From contig NZ_JAJNCT010000006.1 of the NCBI RefSeq assembly GCF_021026195.1, forward strand, positions 1 to 59,508: a stretch of DNA of 59,508 nucleotides, in the 5' to 3' direction. This stretch comes from Comamonas koreensis (lineage in GTDB: Bacteria; Pseudomonadota; Gammaproteobacteria; Burkholderiales; Burkholderiaceae_C). Shown piece after piece: positions 8,664 to 17,247 of the stretch. Within the stretch, counting starts at the first letter, position 1. Each line of letters starts with the position of its first letter. A model generated the notes under the pieces. That model was not told where the DNA came from, searched no databases, and saw nothing but the letters and a program-made list of their open reading frames with translations. The translations under genes were made by a program, and so were the position numbers.

Positions 8664-9647
8664 TCATTCCTGGGTAATGTGCTTTTCTCGGATCACGGCG
8701 GCCCAGCGCGGGCGCTGGGCATCCAGGTAGGCGGTGAAGTCTTCGGGGCCGAGCAGGTGTAGCTCGCCGCCGGGGCGGGTGACGCCCTCGGCCACCGTGG
8801 GCACTTCCACCACCGCGCGCAGATCGCGGTAGATTCGCTGCTGCAGTGCGGCGGGCACCTTGGCGGGCATGAAGAAGCCAAAGAAGCTGCTGCAGCTGTA
8901 GGGCTTGAGCTCGGGCGCGGACGACTGGGAGAACGGGGTCAGCGGCAGTGCGCTGCGCACGGGTTTGTCACTGGCAACGCCCAGCACCTTCATGCGCCCG
9001 GCCTGCACATAGCTGACCGAGCTGGGCGCATCCAGCAAGGCAGCCACCTCGCCGGCCATCAAGGCATTCAAGGCCGGGGCATTGCCCCGGTAGGGCGCGT
9101 GGATGATGTGCGCGCCGACGGCCGAGGCCAGCATCTCGGCGCAGATATGCGGGCTGGAACCCACACCGGATGACGCAAAGGCCACCTTGCCATCGTTGGC
9201 GCGCATATAGCTGGCGAACTCGGCCAGGTTGTTGGCGGGCACTTGCTTGCCCACATAGAGCACGCTGGGCGACTCGGACACCATCATCAGCGGCTTGAGG
9301 TCCTGCGGGTCATAGGGCAGGCGCGGCATCATCAGCGGATTGGTCAAATAACCCAGGCTGCTCAGCAACAGGGTATGGCCATCGGCGGGGGCCCGGGCGA
9401 CCAGGGCCGTGCCAATGGTGGTGCCGCCGCCGGGGCGGTTGTCGATCACCACCGGCTTGCCCCATTTCTCGGCCAGCACCGGTGCAATGGCGCGGGCCAC
9501 CTGGTCGGTAAAACCGCCGGCCGCATAGGGCACGACGATGGTGACCTGCTTGTCAGGGAACTCCGCCGCCTGCACCACGGCCCCGGCCCAGGCGCCGATG
9601 AGCACGCCCCAGGTGGCGGCCCGCTTGAATTTTTGAGAGATAGACAC
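8664..9647 (-). CDS. TctC/Bug-family periplasmic solute-binding receptor
   Basis: A 327-residue periplasmic receptor of the tripartite tricarboxylate transporter (Bug) family, which usually binds organic acids. An N-terminal signal peptide (GVLIGAWAGAVVQAA) precedes FPDKQVTIVVPYAAGG. The internal RPGGGTTIGTALVARAPADG is the family carboxylate-binding region. No TctA/TctB membrane genes are in the window, as is common for Bug receptors in Burkholderiales. Its place inside the operon, 63 bases upstream of the dehydrogenase pair, suggests it senses or captures the pathway substrate. Confidence 0.9.
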   Translation of the reverse strand: MSISQKFKRAATWGVLIGAWAGAVVQAAEFPDKQVTIVVPYAAGGFTDQVARAIAPVLAEKWGKPVVIDNRPGGGTTIGTALVARAPADGHTLLLSSLGYLTNPLMMPRLPYDPQDLKPLMMVSESPSVLYVGKQVPANNLAEFASYMRANDGKVAFASSGVGSSPHICAEMLASAVGAHIIHAPYRGNAPALNALMAGEVAALLDAPSSVSYVQAGRMKVLGVASDKPVRSALPLTPFSQSSAPELKPYSCSSFFGFFMPAKVPAALQQRIYRDLRAVVEVPTVAEGVTRPGGELHLLGPEDFTAYLDAQRPRWAAVIREKHITQE

Positions 9648-9699
9648 GGCAGGTCTCCATCACAAAATACGTTGTTGCTAGGGGCTGGCCCGTTGCGGC

Positions 9700-10530
9700 C
9701 TAGCCTGCGGCAGCGGTCTGGGGCAAGCGGCGCTGCGCCGCCTGGTCCTGCCAGGCCTGCTGGGGCAGCGAGGCCATCATGGTGTGGGTCAGTCCGCCAT
9801 CGACCACCAGCTCGGCACCGTTGATGTAGGCAGCCGCATCGCTCAGCAAGAAGCTGACGGCACCGGCTATATCGCCGGGCTCACCAATGCGGCGCAGCGG
9901 CACGCGCTGCTCGCGGTGGGCCTTGGCGGCCGGATCGGCATAGGCCAGCGCAGTACCGGGCGTGGCAATCAAACCGGGCGAGAGCGCATTGATGCGCAGA
10001 CCCAGCGGCCCCCACTCGGTCGCCAGCTGGCGCACCAGCATCAGCGCGGCTGCCTTGCTGGCGCTGTAGGCGCCCAGTGGTGGGGTGGCATGGCTGGCCG
10101 ATACCGAGGTGATGACCACGATGCTGCCGCCACTGGCACGCAGCGGCGCCAGCGCCGCCTGGGCCAGCAGCAACGGCGCCCGCGTATTGAGCGCAAAGGT
10201 CCGGTCCCAGTCGGCGACTGGGTAGTCGCTCAAGGCACCAGGGAAAGCCGCGCCGGCATTGCTGACCAGGCCATCGAGCCCGCCCCAGTGCTGCACGGCA
10301 GCGGCCACCGCCTGGGCGGCAAAGTCCAGTCCTGACAGATCACCCGCCAGCACCTGGACCCGGGCGCCCAGGGCTTGCAACTCGGCAGCCACCACATCCA
10401 GCTCGGCGGCATGCTGGTCCAGCAGGGTCAGCTGCGCCCTAGCGCCCTGGTCATGGGCGTCTTGGGCCAGCCGCAGCGCAATGGCACGGCCAATGCCGCG
10501 TGCGGCACCGGTGACGAGAATGCCGCCCAT
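9700..10530 (-). CDS. Short-chain dehydrogenase/reductase
   Basis: A 276-residue NAD(P)-dependent SDR oxidoreductase. It has the nucleotide-binding motif VTGAARGIGRAI near the N-terminus, SNAGAAF, the catalytic serine in VVITSVSAS, and the YSASK active-site motif. The ATG at 10530 overlaps the TGA of the upstream solute-binding-protein gene (TGATG); a GTG three bases earlier is an alternative. It probably oxidises a hydroxyacyl-CoA intermediate made by the hydratase-type enzymes of the locus. It ends with a short Gln/Ala-rich tail. The substrate is inferred only from context. Confidence 0.88.
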   Translation of the reverse strand: MGGILVTGAARGIGRAIALRLAQDAHDQGARAQLTLLDQHAAELDVVAAELQALGARVQVLAGDLSGLDFAAQAVAAAVQHWGGLDGLVSNAGAAFPGALSDYPVADWDRTFALNTRAPLLLAQAALAPLRASGGSIVVITSVSASHATPPLGAYSASKAAALMLVRQLATEWGPLGLRINALSPGLIATPGTALAYADPAAKAHREQRVPLRRIGEPGDIAGAVSFLLSDAAAYINGAELVVDGGLTHTMMASLPQQAWQDQAAQRRLPQTAAAG

Positions 10531-11753
10531 CACTGCCCCTTGAGGAGGTCGCAGGCGCTTTCGGAGGCGCGGCGCCAGGCCTCTTCAGGCGCGATGGTGC
10601 CGATGATCTTGTAGTAGTCGAACTTGGCCTTGGACTCCGCCGGGGTCTTGACCTGCACCGCATAGAGCGGGCGCAGCACCTGGCCATCGGCCCGCACCTT
10701 GACCTGCTTGGAGAAGAAGTCGTTGACCGGCAGCTCGCGGATCTTGGCCGCCACGGCCTTGCCCTCGTCGGTGCCAGCGGCCTGCACGGCCTGCAGGTAG
10801 TGCATGGTGGCGCTGTAGGCACCGGCCATCAGATAGGTGGGCGCGCCATTGTTGTAGCGCGCCATGAAGCGCTTGGACCAGGCCCGGGTCTCGTCGTTCT
10901 GGTCCCAGTAGAAGGGCAGCGCGAGCTGCAGGCCCTGGGCCACATCCAGGCCCATGGCGGTGACGCTGTTGATGGTCATGCCAAACACCGCTACCTTCTG
11001 CCCACCGCGCGCAATGCGGTACTCAGCCGCTTGCTTGAGCGCGTTGGACAGGTCCAGCCCGGCGTTGATGATGACGATCGCCTCGGCACCGCTGGCCTGC
11101 GCCTGCAGCAGGTAGGACGAGAAATCGGCCGTGCCCAGCGGGTGGCGTGTGACCCCGGTCACTTTACCGCCGCCCTCTTTGATAAAGCGCGTGGCCTCGT
11201 CCAAGTAGGCCTGGCCAAACGCATAGTCCACCGCGATGAAGTAGAAGCTCTTGACGCCCTGCTTCATCAGCGCCTTCACCCCTGCCTTGGGCATGGCGTA
11301 GGAGTCGGCAACGAAGTTGAAATTCATCGGCGAGCAGGCCTTGTTGGTCAGGTCGGCCGTCGTGGTGCCTGCGATCAGGTAGGGCTTGCTGCGCTCTTTC
11401 ATCAGCTGGGCCACCGTCAGCGCGATCGACGAGGCGGAGTTGCCGACGATCGTGTCGAACTTCTCCACATCCAGCCAGCGGCGGGTGATGCTCAAGCCAA
11501 TGTCGGGCTTGTTCTGGTCATCCGCTACCACCACCTCGATGGGCTTGCCCAGCACCTTGCCACCAAAATCCTCGACCGCCATCTTGACGGCCAGCGCATG
11601 GCCAGGACCGCCGTTGCCCGAGTAAGGGCCCGTCTGGTCCCCCATCACTCCGATGCGGACCACGTCATCACTGACCTGGGCCCAGGACGCGGACGGCGCG
11701 GCCATGGCCGCGAATAACGACAAAAGCAATGCATGCGGGCGTACAGATTTCAC
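10530..11753 (-). CDS. ABC-type solute-binding protein, branched-chain amino-acid (LivK) family
   Basis: A 407-residue periplasmic binding protein of the Peripla_BP_6/LivK class, here more likely binding an organic or aromatic acid than an amino acid. GTG 11753 is chosen because AAGGAGA lies just upstream and a signal peptide follows at once (HALLLSLFAAMAAPSASWAQ). Upstream in-frame codons have no such features. Motifs DVVRIGVMGDQTGPYSGNGGPG and VVADDQNKPDIG fit the family. It is the first gene of the long leftward operon, with the TetR-type palindrome about 80-100 bases upstream. The cognate ABC permease genes are not in the window. Confidence 0.9.
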   Translation of the reverse strand: MKSVRPHALLLSLFAAMAAPSASWAQVSDDVVRIGVMGDQTGPYSGNGGPGHALAVKMAVEDFGGKVLGKPIEVVVADDQNKPDIGLSITRRWLDVEKFDTIVGNSASSIALTVAQLMKERSKPYLIAGTTTADLTNKACSPMNFNFVADSYAMPKAGVKALMKQGVKSFYFIAVDYAFGQAYLDEATRFIKEGGGKVTGVTRHPLGTADFSSYLLQAQASGAEAIVIINAGLDLSNALKQAAEYRIARGGQKVAVFGMTINSVTAMGLDVAQGLQLALPFYWDQNDETRAWSKRFMARYNNGAPTYLMAGAYSATMHYLQAVQAAGTDEGKAVAAKIRELPVNDFFSKQVKVRADGQVLRPLYAVQVKTPAESKAKFDYYKIIGTIAPEEAWRRASESACDLLKGQ

Positions 11754-11829
11754 GTTGTCTCCTTGATCAGCTCTTTTTTTGCGATGAACCGTGTCTTTGG
11801 CCGGCCGTCCAGATCTTGGTGTTGGACTA

Positions 11830-11850
11830 CATACCTGCCGACAGGTAAAT
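11830..11850. promoter_or_regulatory. Palindromic operator matching the site at 288-309
   Basis: Plus-strand TACCTGCCGACAGGTAAAT contains the perfect inverted repeat TACCTG-CCGA-CAGGTA. It agrees with the first site at 17 of 21 positions and keeps the same orientation. It lies upstream of the GTG start at 11753, where it could overlap the promoter of the leftward operon. It is the probable second binding site of the TetR protein encoded at 1463-2110. Confidence 0.65.
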
Positions 11851-12203
11851 AGTACAAACAAAAGCCTGAATGGCTTTCAGTGCTAACCCTTGGTCGCTGG
11901 GCGCTGTGTGTTTTTGCCCCTGCTGGATGGGGCTTGGGAGGCCTATGCACAGGCGGTGCTGGCTGGCGTCAAAGGCCTAAGAAACCGCCGAGGCATCCCC
12001 TGCTCTCAGCGATAGTTGCGCATGCCCCAGCAGGCATGGCCCAAAAAGAAAACGCCTCGGCTTTGGATAAGCAGAGGCGCGAAAGCGCATAGAAAGCGCG
12101 GCTGGGGAAGGCAGTGGCAAGCGTTGCCTGGCGCGACCACTTGCCTATTCTCAAAATAATTGCTGCAAGCGCCCTATTCCAAAGCACTTGCCGCAGGACA
12201 CAA
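11851..12203. other. Intergenic stretch downstream of the dehydratase cluster
   Basis: About 350 bases between the operator and the stop of the tartrate-dehydratase-like gene. Short open frames here overlap on both strands and lack family resemblance. A weak CGCCTC/GAGGCG inverted repeat near 12050-12077 is the only structure noticed. No strong terminator was found for the leftward dehydratase operon. Confidence 0.4.
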
Positions 12204-13379
12204 TCAAGACGCCAGCGCCCGCATCTCCGCGATCAGATCGGACTTGCCTTCAAAGCCAATGCCCGGCAGCGCTGGCAGGGTGACATAGCCGTTGTCCACC
12301 TCCACGCCATCGGGGAAGCCGCCATAGGGCTGGAACAGGTCCGGGTAGCTCTCGTTGCCGCCCAGGCCCAGGCCTGCGGCGATGGCCAGCGACATCTGGT
12401 GGCCGCCGTGGGGAATGCAGCGGCTGGGCGACCAGCCGTATTCCTTGAGCATGTCCAAGGTGCGCAGGTACTCCACCAGGCCATAGCTCAGCGCGCAGTC
12501 AAACTGCAGCCAGTCGCGGTCCTTGTGCATGCCGCCGTGGCGGATCAGGTTGCGGGCATCCTGCATCGAGAACAGATTTTCGCCAGTGGCCATCGGGCCT
12601 TTGTAGACCTCACCCAGTTTGGCCTGCAGTTCAAAATCCAGCGGGTCACCGGCCTCTTCGTACCAGAACAGCGGGTACTGCGACAGCGCCTTGCCGTAGT
12701 CAATGGCGGTCTTCAAGTCAAAGCGGCCATTGGCATCCACCGCCAGTTGCTGGCCCGGGCCCAGGATCTTCAGCACCGATTCAATGCGCTCGCAGTCCTC
12801 GGCCAGGGTGGCGCCGCCGATCTTCATCTTGACCACCGAGTAGCCGCGCGCCAGGTAGCTTTCCATTTCCTTCGTCAAACCATCCAGGCCCTTGCCGGGG
12901 TAGTAGTAGCCACCGGCGGCATAGACAAACACGCGCGGGTTGGGCGTGCCATTGCCATAGCGTTCGGCCAGCAGCTGGAACAAGGGCTTGCCGGCGATCT
13001 TGGCCGTGGCATCCCAGACAGCCATGTCGATGGTGCCGACAGCCACCGAGCGCTCGCCGTGGCCGCCTGGCTTTTCATTGATCATCATGCGGGCCCAAAC
13101 CTTGTGCGGGTCCAGGTTCTCGCCGGTCTCGTCCAGCAGGCTGCCGGGCTCGGCCTCCAGCACGCGGGGGATAAAGCGGTCGCGCATCAGCGCGCCCTGC
13201 CCGTAGCGGCCGTTGGAGTTGAAGCCATAGCCAATGACGGGCTTGCCATCGCGGATCACATCGGTGACCACAGCGACCAGGCTCAAGGTCATCTTGGAGA
13301 AGTCGATGTAGGCGTTGCGGATGTCCGACTTGATGGGACGGGTGGATTCGAGGATGTTGACGATCTTCATGGTGGTCAT
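12204..13379 (-). CDS. Enolase-superfamily dehydratase, D-tartrate dehydratase-like
   Basis: A 391-residue mandelate-racemase/enolase-superfamily enzyme expected to dehydrate an alpha-hydroxy acid; D-tartrate to oxaloacetate is the best match. The catalytic lysine motif VVKMK (Lys184, Lys186), metal ligands Asp215 (AVDANG), Glu241 and Glu267 (TGENLF), and the His324 base (CIPHGGHQ) match the D-tartrate dehydratase arrangement of Lys184 and His322. The start is the ATG at 13379 (MTTMKIV); an ATG nine bases later is possible. The longer upstream frame overlaps the SDR and is not coding. It is the last gene of a leftward cluster with an SDR, a Bug receptor and an aldolase-family protein. Confidence 0.85.
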   Translation of the reverse strand: MTTMKIVNILESTRPIKSDIRNAYIDFSKMTLSLVAVVTDVIRDGKPVIGYGFNSNGRYGQGALMRDRFIPRVLEAEPGSLLDETGENLDPHKVWARMMINEKPGGHGERSVAVGTIDMAVWDATAKIAGKPLFQLLAERYGNGTPNPRVFVYAAGGYYYPGKGLDGLTKEMESYLARGYSVVKMKIGGATLAEDCERIESVLKILGPGQQLAVDANGRFDLKTAIDYGKALSQYPLFWYEEAGDPLDFELQAKLGEVYKGPMATGENLFSMQDARNLIRHGGMHKDRDWLQFDCALSYGLVEYLRTLDMLKEYGWSPSRCIPHGGHQMSLAIAAGLGLGGNESYPDLFQPYGGFPDGVEVDNGYVTLPALPGIGFEGKSDLIAEMRALAS

Positions 13380-13405
13380 CGGTTGTGAAAATGGTGGATG
13401 AAATA

Positions 13406-14104
13406 TCAGCGGGCCAGAGACGAGCCACCACAGATGGCGATGTCCTGCCCGGTAATGGCTGCCGCCGCCGGAGACAAAAGAAAGCCCACCAGGGCGGCGA
13501 TCTCGGCCGGCTCGATCAGGCGGCCGATGGGTGGCAGGCGCGGCGCACTGCCGGCGCGGGCCGGGTCGTTCAACATGCCGGTCGCCGTGGCTGCGGGCGA
13601 GACCACATTTACCGTCACGCCTTGCGCAGCCACCTCGGCCGCCCAGCTGCGCGCCAGCGCGATCAAGGCCGCCTTGGTGGCCGCATACTGGCCGCGCCCG
13701 GCCATGCCCTGCGCCACCCGGCTGCCAATAAACACGACCCGGCCAAGGCCGCGCTGCGCCATGCGGGGCACGATGGCATCGGCCAGGCGCGTGGCGGCAT
13801 CCACATGCAGGCGCCACATCAGCGCGCCGCCGTCGTGGTCCAGCTGGCCCAGCGCGCCCACGCGCAGCACGCCGGCGGCATGCACCAGTGCATCGACGGC
13901 GGGCAGATCAGCAGCGGTACGCGCAATGGCGGCGCCATCCGTCAGATCGACCGGCACATGCGCATAGCTGCCATGCACGATGGCGGCCGGCGCCAGGTCC
14001 AGCCCCGTGACGCGCCAGCCCGCCGCCAGCAGCGCCTGGGCGATGGCGCAGCCAATGCCGCTGCTGGCACCGGTCACGACGACATGGCTGGCGTCATTCG
14101 GCAC
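13406..14104 (-). CDS. Short-chain dehydrogenase/reductase
   Basis: A 232-residue SDR with VTGASSGIGCAIA (cofactor binding), HAAG, a serine in VVFIGSRV and the active-site motif YAATK. It probably oxidises or reduces a hydroxy or keto acid in the cluster's pathway. Its first 11 bases overlap the end of the upstream Bug-receptor gene. It is followed after 26 bases by the dehydratase start, so all are likely co-transcribed. The substrate is unknown. Confidence 0.88.
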   Translation of the reverse strand: MPNDASHVVVTGASSGIGCAIAQALLAAGWRVTGLDLAPAAIVHGSYAHVPVDLTDGAAIARTAADLPAVDALVHAAGVLRVGALGQLDHDGGALMWRLHVDAATRLADAIVPRMAQRGLGRVVFIGSRVAQGMAGRGQYAATKAALIALARSWAAEVAAQGVTVNVVSPAATATGMLNDPARAGSAPRLPPIGRLIEPAEIAALVGFLLSPAAAAITGQDIAICGGSSLAR

Positions 14105-15068
14105 GGATGTTCCCTTCGCTCACGATCTTTTGCGCCCGCTCGATCTCGCTGCGCTGGAACTTGGCAAAGTCCTCCACGCTGCCGGGGGTGGACAGCAGGC
14201 CCTGCTCCTTGAGCTTGGGGCCCATCTCGGCCAGGGCCTTGTTGACCTCGGCGTTCAGGCGCTGCACCAGCGCGGGCGGCGTCTTGGCCGGTGCCCAGAG
14301 GCCATACCAGCTGTAGAACGCATAGCCGGGAATGGTCTCGGCGACGGTGGGCACATCCGGCAGGCTGGGCACGCGCTGGGCCGAGGTAACGGCCACCACG
14401 CGCAGCATGCCGCCCTTGTGGTACTGGAGCGAGCCAAGGATGGGGTCGATAAAGCCGTCGATCTGACCGCCGATCAAATCCTGTAACGCGGGTGCCGTGC
14501 CCTTGTAGGGAACGATCAGGTAATCCAGCCCGCCCGCACGTTTAAGCAGCTCGGTCGACAAATGCCCCGCCGAGCCCAGCGAACCCACGGCAAAGGTCAT
14601 CTTGCCGGGGTTGGCCTTGCCATAGGCGATGAGCGACTTGATATCGGTCACCGGCAGGTTCTTGTTGATGGCCACCGACAGCGGGGCCTTGGCCACCAGC
14701 GCAACCGGCGCAAAGTCCTGCGTCACGTTGTAGGGCACAGACTTGAGGGTCAGCGGCGCCGTGACATGCGTGGAGGCACTGAACAGCAAGGTGTAGCCAT
14801 CGGCCGGCGCGCGGGCCACCGTCTCACCGCCGATCACGCCGCTGGCACCGGGCTTGTTCTCGATGACAAAGGGCTGGCCCAGCTGGTCGGCCAGCTTTTG
14901 CCCCAGCATGCGGCCCACCGCATCGAGCGTGCCGCCCGGCGGAAAGGGGATCACGACCCGCACCGGCTTGGCCGGGTAGGTCTGCGCAAAGCCGCTGGCG
15001 GCCAGGGCCAAGGCGGCAGCGCCAATGGCGCTGCGCAAGGCAGTACGGATGAATGCTTGGCGTTGCAT
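14094..15068 (-). CDS. TctC/Bug-family periplasmic solute-binding receptor
   Basis: A 324-residue Bug receptor. The signal peptide (SAIGAAALALAASGFAQ) is followed by YPAKPVRVVIPFPPGGTLDAV, then NKPGASGVIGGETVARAPADG, the family ligand-binding region. It is encoded between the DHDPS-like gene and the SDR, so it probably binds the dicarboxylic or sugar-acid substrate of this cluster. Together with the protein at 8664 it makes two Bug receptors in separate catabolic operons within 7 kb. Confidence 0.9.
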   Translation of the reverse strand: MQRQAFIRTALRSAIGAAALALAASGFAQTYPAKPVRVVIPFPPGGTLDAVGRMLGQKLADQLGQPFVIENKPGASGVIGGETVARAPADGYTLLFSASTHVTAPLTLKSVPYNVTQDFAPVALVAKAPLSVAINKNLPVTDIKSLIAYGKANPGKMTFAVGSLGSAGHLSTELLKRAGGLDYLIVPYKGTAPALQDLIGGQIDGFIDPILGSLQYHKGGMLRVVAVTSAQRVPSLPDVPTVAETIPGYAFYSWYGLWAPAKTPPALVQRLNAEVNKALAEMGPKLKEQGLLSTPGSVEDFAKFQRSEIERAQKIVSEGNIRAE

Positions 15069-15154
15069 GGTGTCTTGTCTCCTGTCGGTTTTTTTTAGAT
15101 GTAGGACCCCAGGAGCAGAGGACTCATAATCCTCTGCCCCGCTTCAACGGCGGC

Positions 15155-16093
15155 TTAGCGCTTGAGCAGCCCGGCTTGCTTGACGGCGGCGCGCAGTGCC
15201 TCCACTTCCTTCGCATTGGGCGCTTCGGTCGGTGGGCGCACGGTGGCGTCGTCGATCACACCGGCCAGGTACATGCCGCCCTTCATGCGGGCATGGGCCT
15301 CGCCGGTGGGCTCGCCCCCGCCATACACGGCATCCTTGAGCGGGGTGATGATGGCCTGCACCTCCATGGCCTTCTTCAGGTCGCCTGCCTTCACGGCGTT
15401 CCACAGGTCGATGATCAGCTGCGGAATAAACGTTGCAAAGCCCACCAGCGCGCCGTCCACGCCCTGCACCATCGAGGCGAGCAGGTACTCGTCATGGCAG
15501 GTCAGGATGGCCTTGGAGGCATCGGCCTCGCGGATCGCCTGGATGTCGCGGGCGTACTTGTTCATGTCGCGCTGGCCTACCTTGAAGGCCTGCAGGTAGG
15601 GCAGCTTGGCCAGGTCGGCCAGCAGCTGCGACGAGTAGGAAGCACGCGTCCAGGCCGGGTACACATGGCAGACCAGGTCGGCATTCGGGGCAGCTTTGTG
15701 GATGGCTTCGAAATACTGCAGCGCATGGCCGGAGGTAAAACCAAAGCGCAGCCAGTGGTGCGGGGGCATCACATCCAGCGCGACGGCACCGGCTTCCACC
15801 GCAGCGCGGGCATGTTCGGCCGCATCGGCCAGGCCTTCGCAAACGATGGACGAGATCACCGGCATGCGGCCCTTGAGTTCGTCGGCCACAATGCGCGTCA
15901 CCTCAGCGCGCTCGGCCGGGGTCAGCGAGAACACCTCGCCGGTGTGGCCGTTGGTCATGATCGCGACGACGCCGTCGTGGCCGGCTAGCCAGGATGCGAG
16001 CTTGCTCAGTGCGGGCTCGTCAATGCGGTGGTCCGGGGTGAAAGGGCAAGAGATGGCAGGAATAATTCCACGATAATTCGCGATGGCAGGCAT
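15155..16093 (-). CDS. DHDPS/N-acetylneuraminate lyase (DapA) family aldolase or dehydratase
   Basis: A 312-residue TIM-barrel class I aldolase-family protein. The Schiff-base lysine is Lys171 (LQAFKVG) and the catalytic tyrosine is Tyr145 in HVYPAW; the TNGHTGE motif near residue 47 corresponds to the family GTTGE loop. ATG 16093 has GGAGA upstream; the in-frame extension to 16126 lacks one. It is the first gene of the leftward cluster and divergent from a LysR gene. Context with an acid-sugar dehydratase suggests cleavage or dehydration of a 2-keto sugar acid rather than lysine biosynthesis. Confidence 0.85.
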   Translation of the reverse strand: MPAIANYRGIIPAISCPFTPDHRIDEPALSKLASWLAGHDGVVAIMTNGHTGEVFSLTPAERAEVTRIVADELKGRMPVISSIVCEGLADAAEHARAAVEAGAVALDVMPPHHWLRFGFTSGHALQYFEAIHKAAPNADLVCHVYPAWTRASYSSQLLADLAKLPYLQAFKVGQRDMNKYARDIQAIREADASKAILTCHDEYLLASMVQGVDGALVGFATFIPQLIIDLWNAVKAGDLKKAMEVQAIITPLKDAVYGGGEPTGEAHARMKGGMYLAGVIDDATVRPPTEAPNAKEVEALRAAVKQAGLLKR

Positions 16094-16216
16094 GTTTTTG
16101 TCTCCGTTAGGGGTGCTGGTGGTCAACGGTGTTCATCATTTCCTAGCGGGTCCCTGCTGTCCAATACCCGAAACGCATACAACTATCTACGAGCCAGGCA
16201 GGCTCCAAGGAAACCC

Positions 16217-17218
16217 ATGGGACCCGGCAACCGCCCGCTCGATCTGGAGTGGCTCGAAGACTTCATGGCACTGGCCGATACCGGCAACTTCTCGCGCGCC
16301 GCCGAGGCCCGCGCCATCGCCCAGCCCGCCTTCAGCCGCCATATCCGTTCGCTGGAAGACTGGGTTGGCGTGGAGCTGTTTGACCGCAGCGCCCACCCTG
16401 CCGCACTCACCCCCGCCGGCCAGCGCTTTCTGCCACTGCTGCAAAACGTGCTGGCCAACCTGGAGGCCGCCCGCATCAAGGCACGCGCCGCGCACGACGC
16501 AGCGGCCGCCAGCCTGCGCTTTGCCGCCACCCATGTGCTGTCGCTCACTTTCTTTCCGCGCTGGCTGGTCGGCATGGAAGCGCAGCTGCGCATGGGCCCG
16601 ATCCAGACGATGAGCGACAGCTCCCTCGCCTGCGAAGACTTGATGCTGCAGCGCCGCGTGCAGTTTGTGCTGTGCCACGGCCACGCCGCCGTGCCCGGCC
16701 GCCTGGACGAAGGCCAGTACCCCGTGCTGCGCCTGTCCGATGATTTGCTGTGCCCCGTCAGCGCCGCCGCGCCCGATGCCCCCGGCCAGCCGCTGCACCG
16801 CATCGGCCAGCACAGCGCCGTCCCCGTCCTCGCCTACAGCGAAGCCTCGGGCCTGGGCCGCATCATGCGATCGCGCATGCGCGGCATGTTTGCCGACGGT
16901 GCCGACGCCGTGCACGCCGCCCAGCCCGGCATGGAGCATGGCGTCGCTGTCGTGTTCACCGCTCACCACGCTGCCTTACTCAAAACCATGGCCCTGGAAG
17001 GCCGAGGCGTTGCCTGGCTGCCCCACAGCCTCATCACCGAAGAGCTGCGCAACGGCAGCCTGGTGCCCGCTGGCGACGAGAGCTGGAACGTACCGGTGGA
17101 GATCCGCCTGTACCGACAGCGGTCGGAGATGGCACCAGCGGCGGAGGCTTTGTGGGCGCTGGTGCAGGGGCAAAATTCAATCCCCGGCAGCAACCCCCAG
17201 CCCATCACAGGCGCCTGA
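16217..17218 (+). CDS. LysR-family transcriptional regulator
   Basis: A 333-residue LysR protein. The N-terminal helix-turn-helix is LEDFMALADTGNFSRAAEAR with AFSRHIRSLEDWVGVELFDR, followed by a substrate-binding-like effector domain. ATG 16217 has AAGGA upstream and begins just before the domain (MGPGNRPLDLEWL). It is divergent from the DHDPS-like gene at 16093, which is the classic layout for a LysR activator of the 12.2-16.1 kb cluster. The 123-bp gap should hold its binding site; I could not pick one box with confidence. Confidence 0.9.
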   Translation: MGPGNRPLDLEWLEDFMALADTGNFSRAAEARAIAQPAFSRHIRSLEDWVGVELFDRSAHPAALTPAGQRFLPLLQNVLANLEAARIKARAAHDAAAASLRFAATHVLSLTFFPRWLVGMEAQLRMGPIQTMSDSSLACEDLMLQRRVQFVLCHGHAAVPGRLDEGQYPVLRLSDDLLCPVSAAAPDAPGQPLHRIGQHSAVPVLAYSEASGLGRIMRSRMRGMFADGADAVHAAQPGMEHGVAVVFTAHHAALLKTMALEGRGVAWLPHSLITEELRNGSLVPAGDESWNVPVEIRLYRQRSEMAPAAEALWALVQGQNSIPGSNPQPITGA

Positions 17219-17247
17219 ACTCCCGCTGCATTCCAGCGATACCACCA

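Noticed and set aside
12114..13388. A 424-codon plus-strand open frame
   Set aside because: Antisense to the tartrate-dehydratase-like gene, which has a full active-site set.
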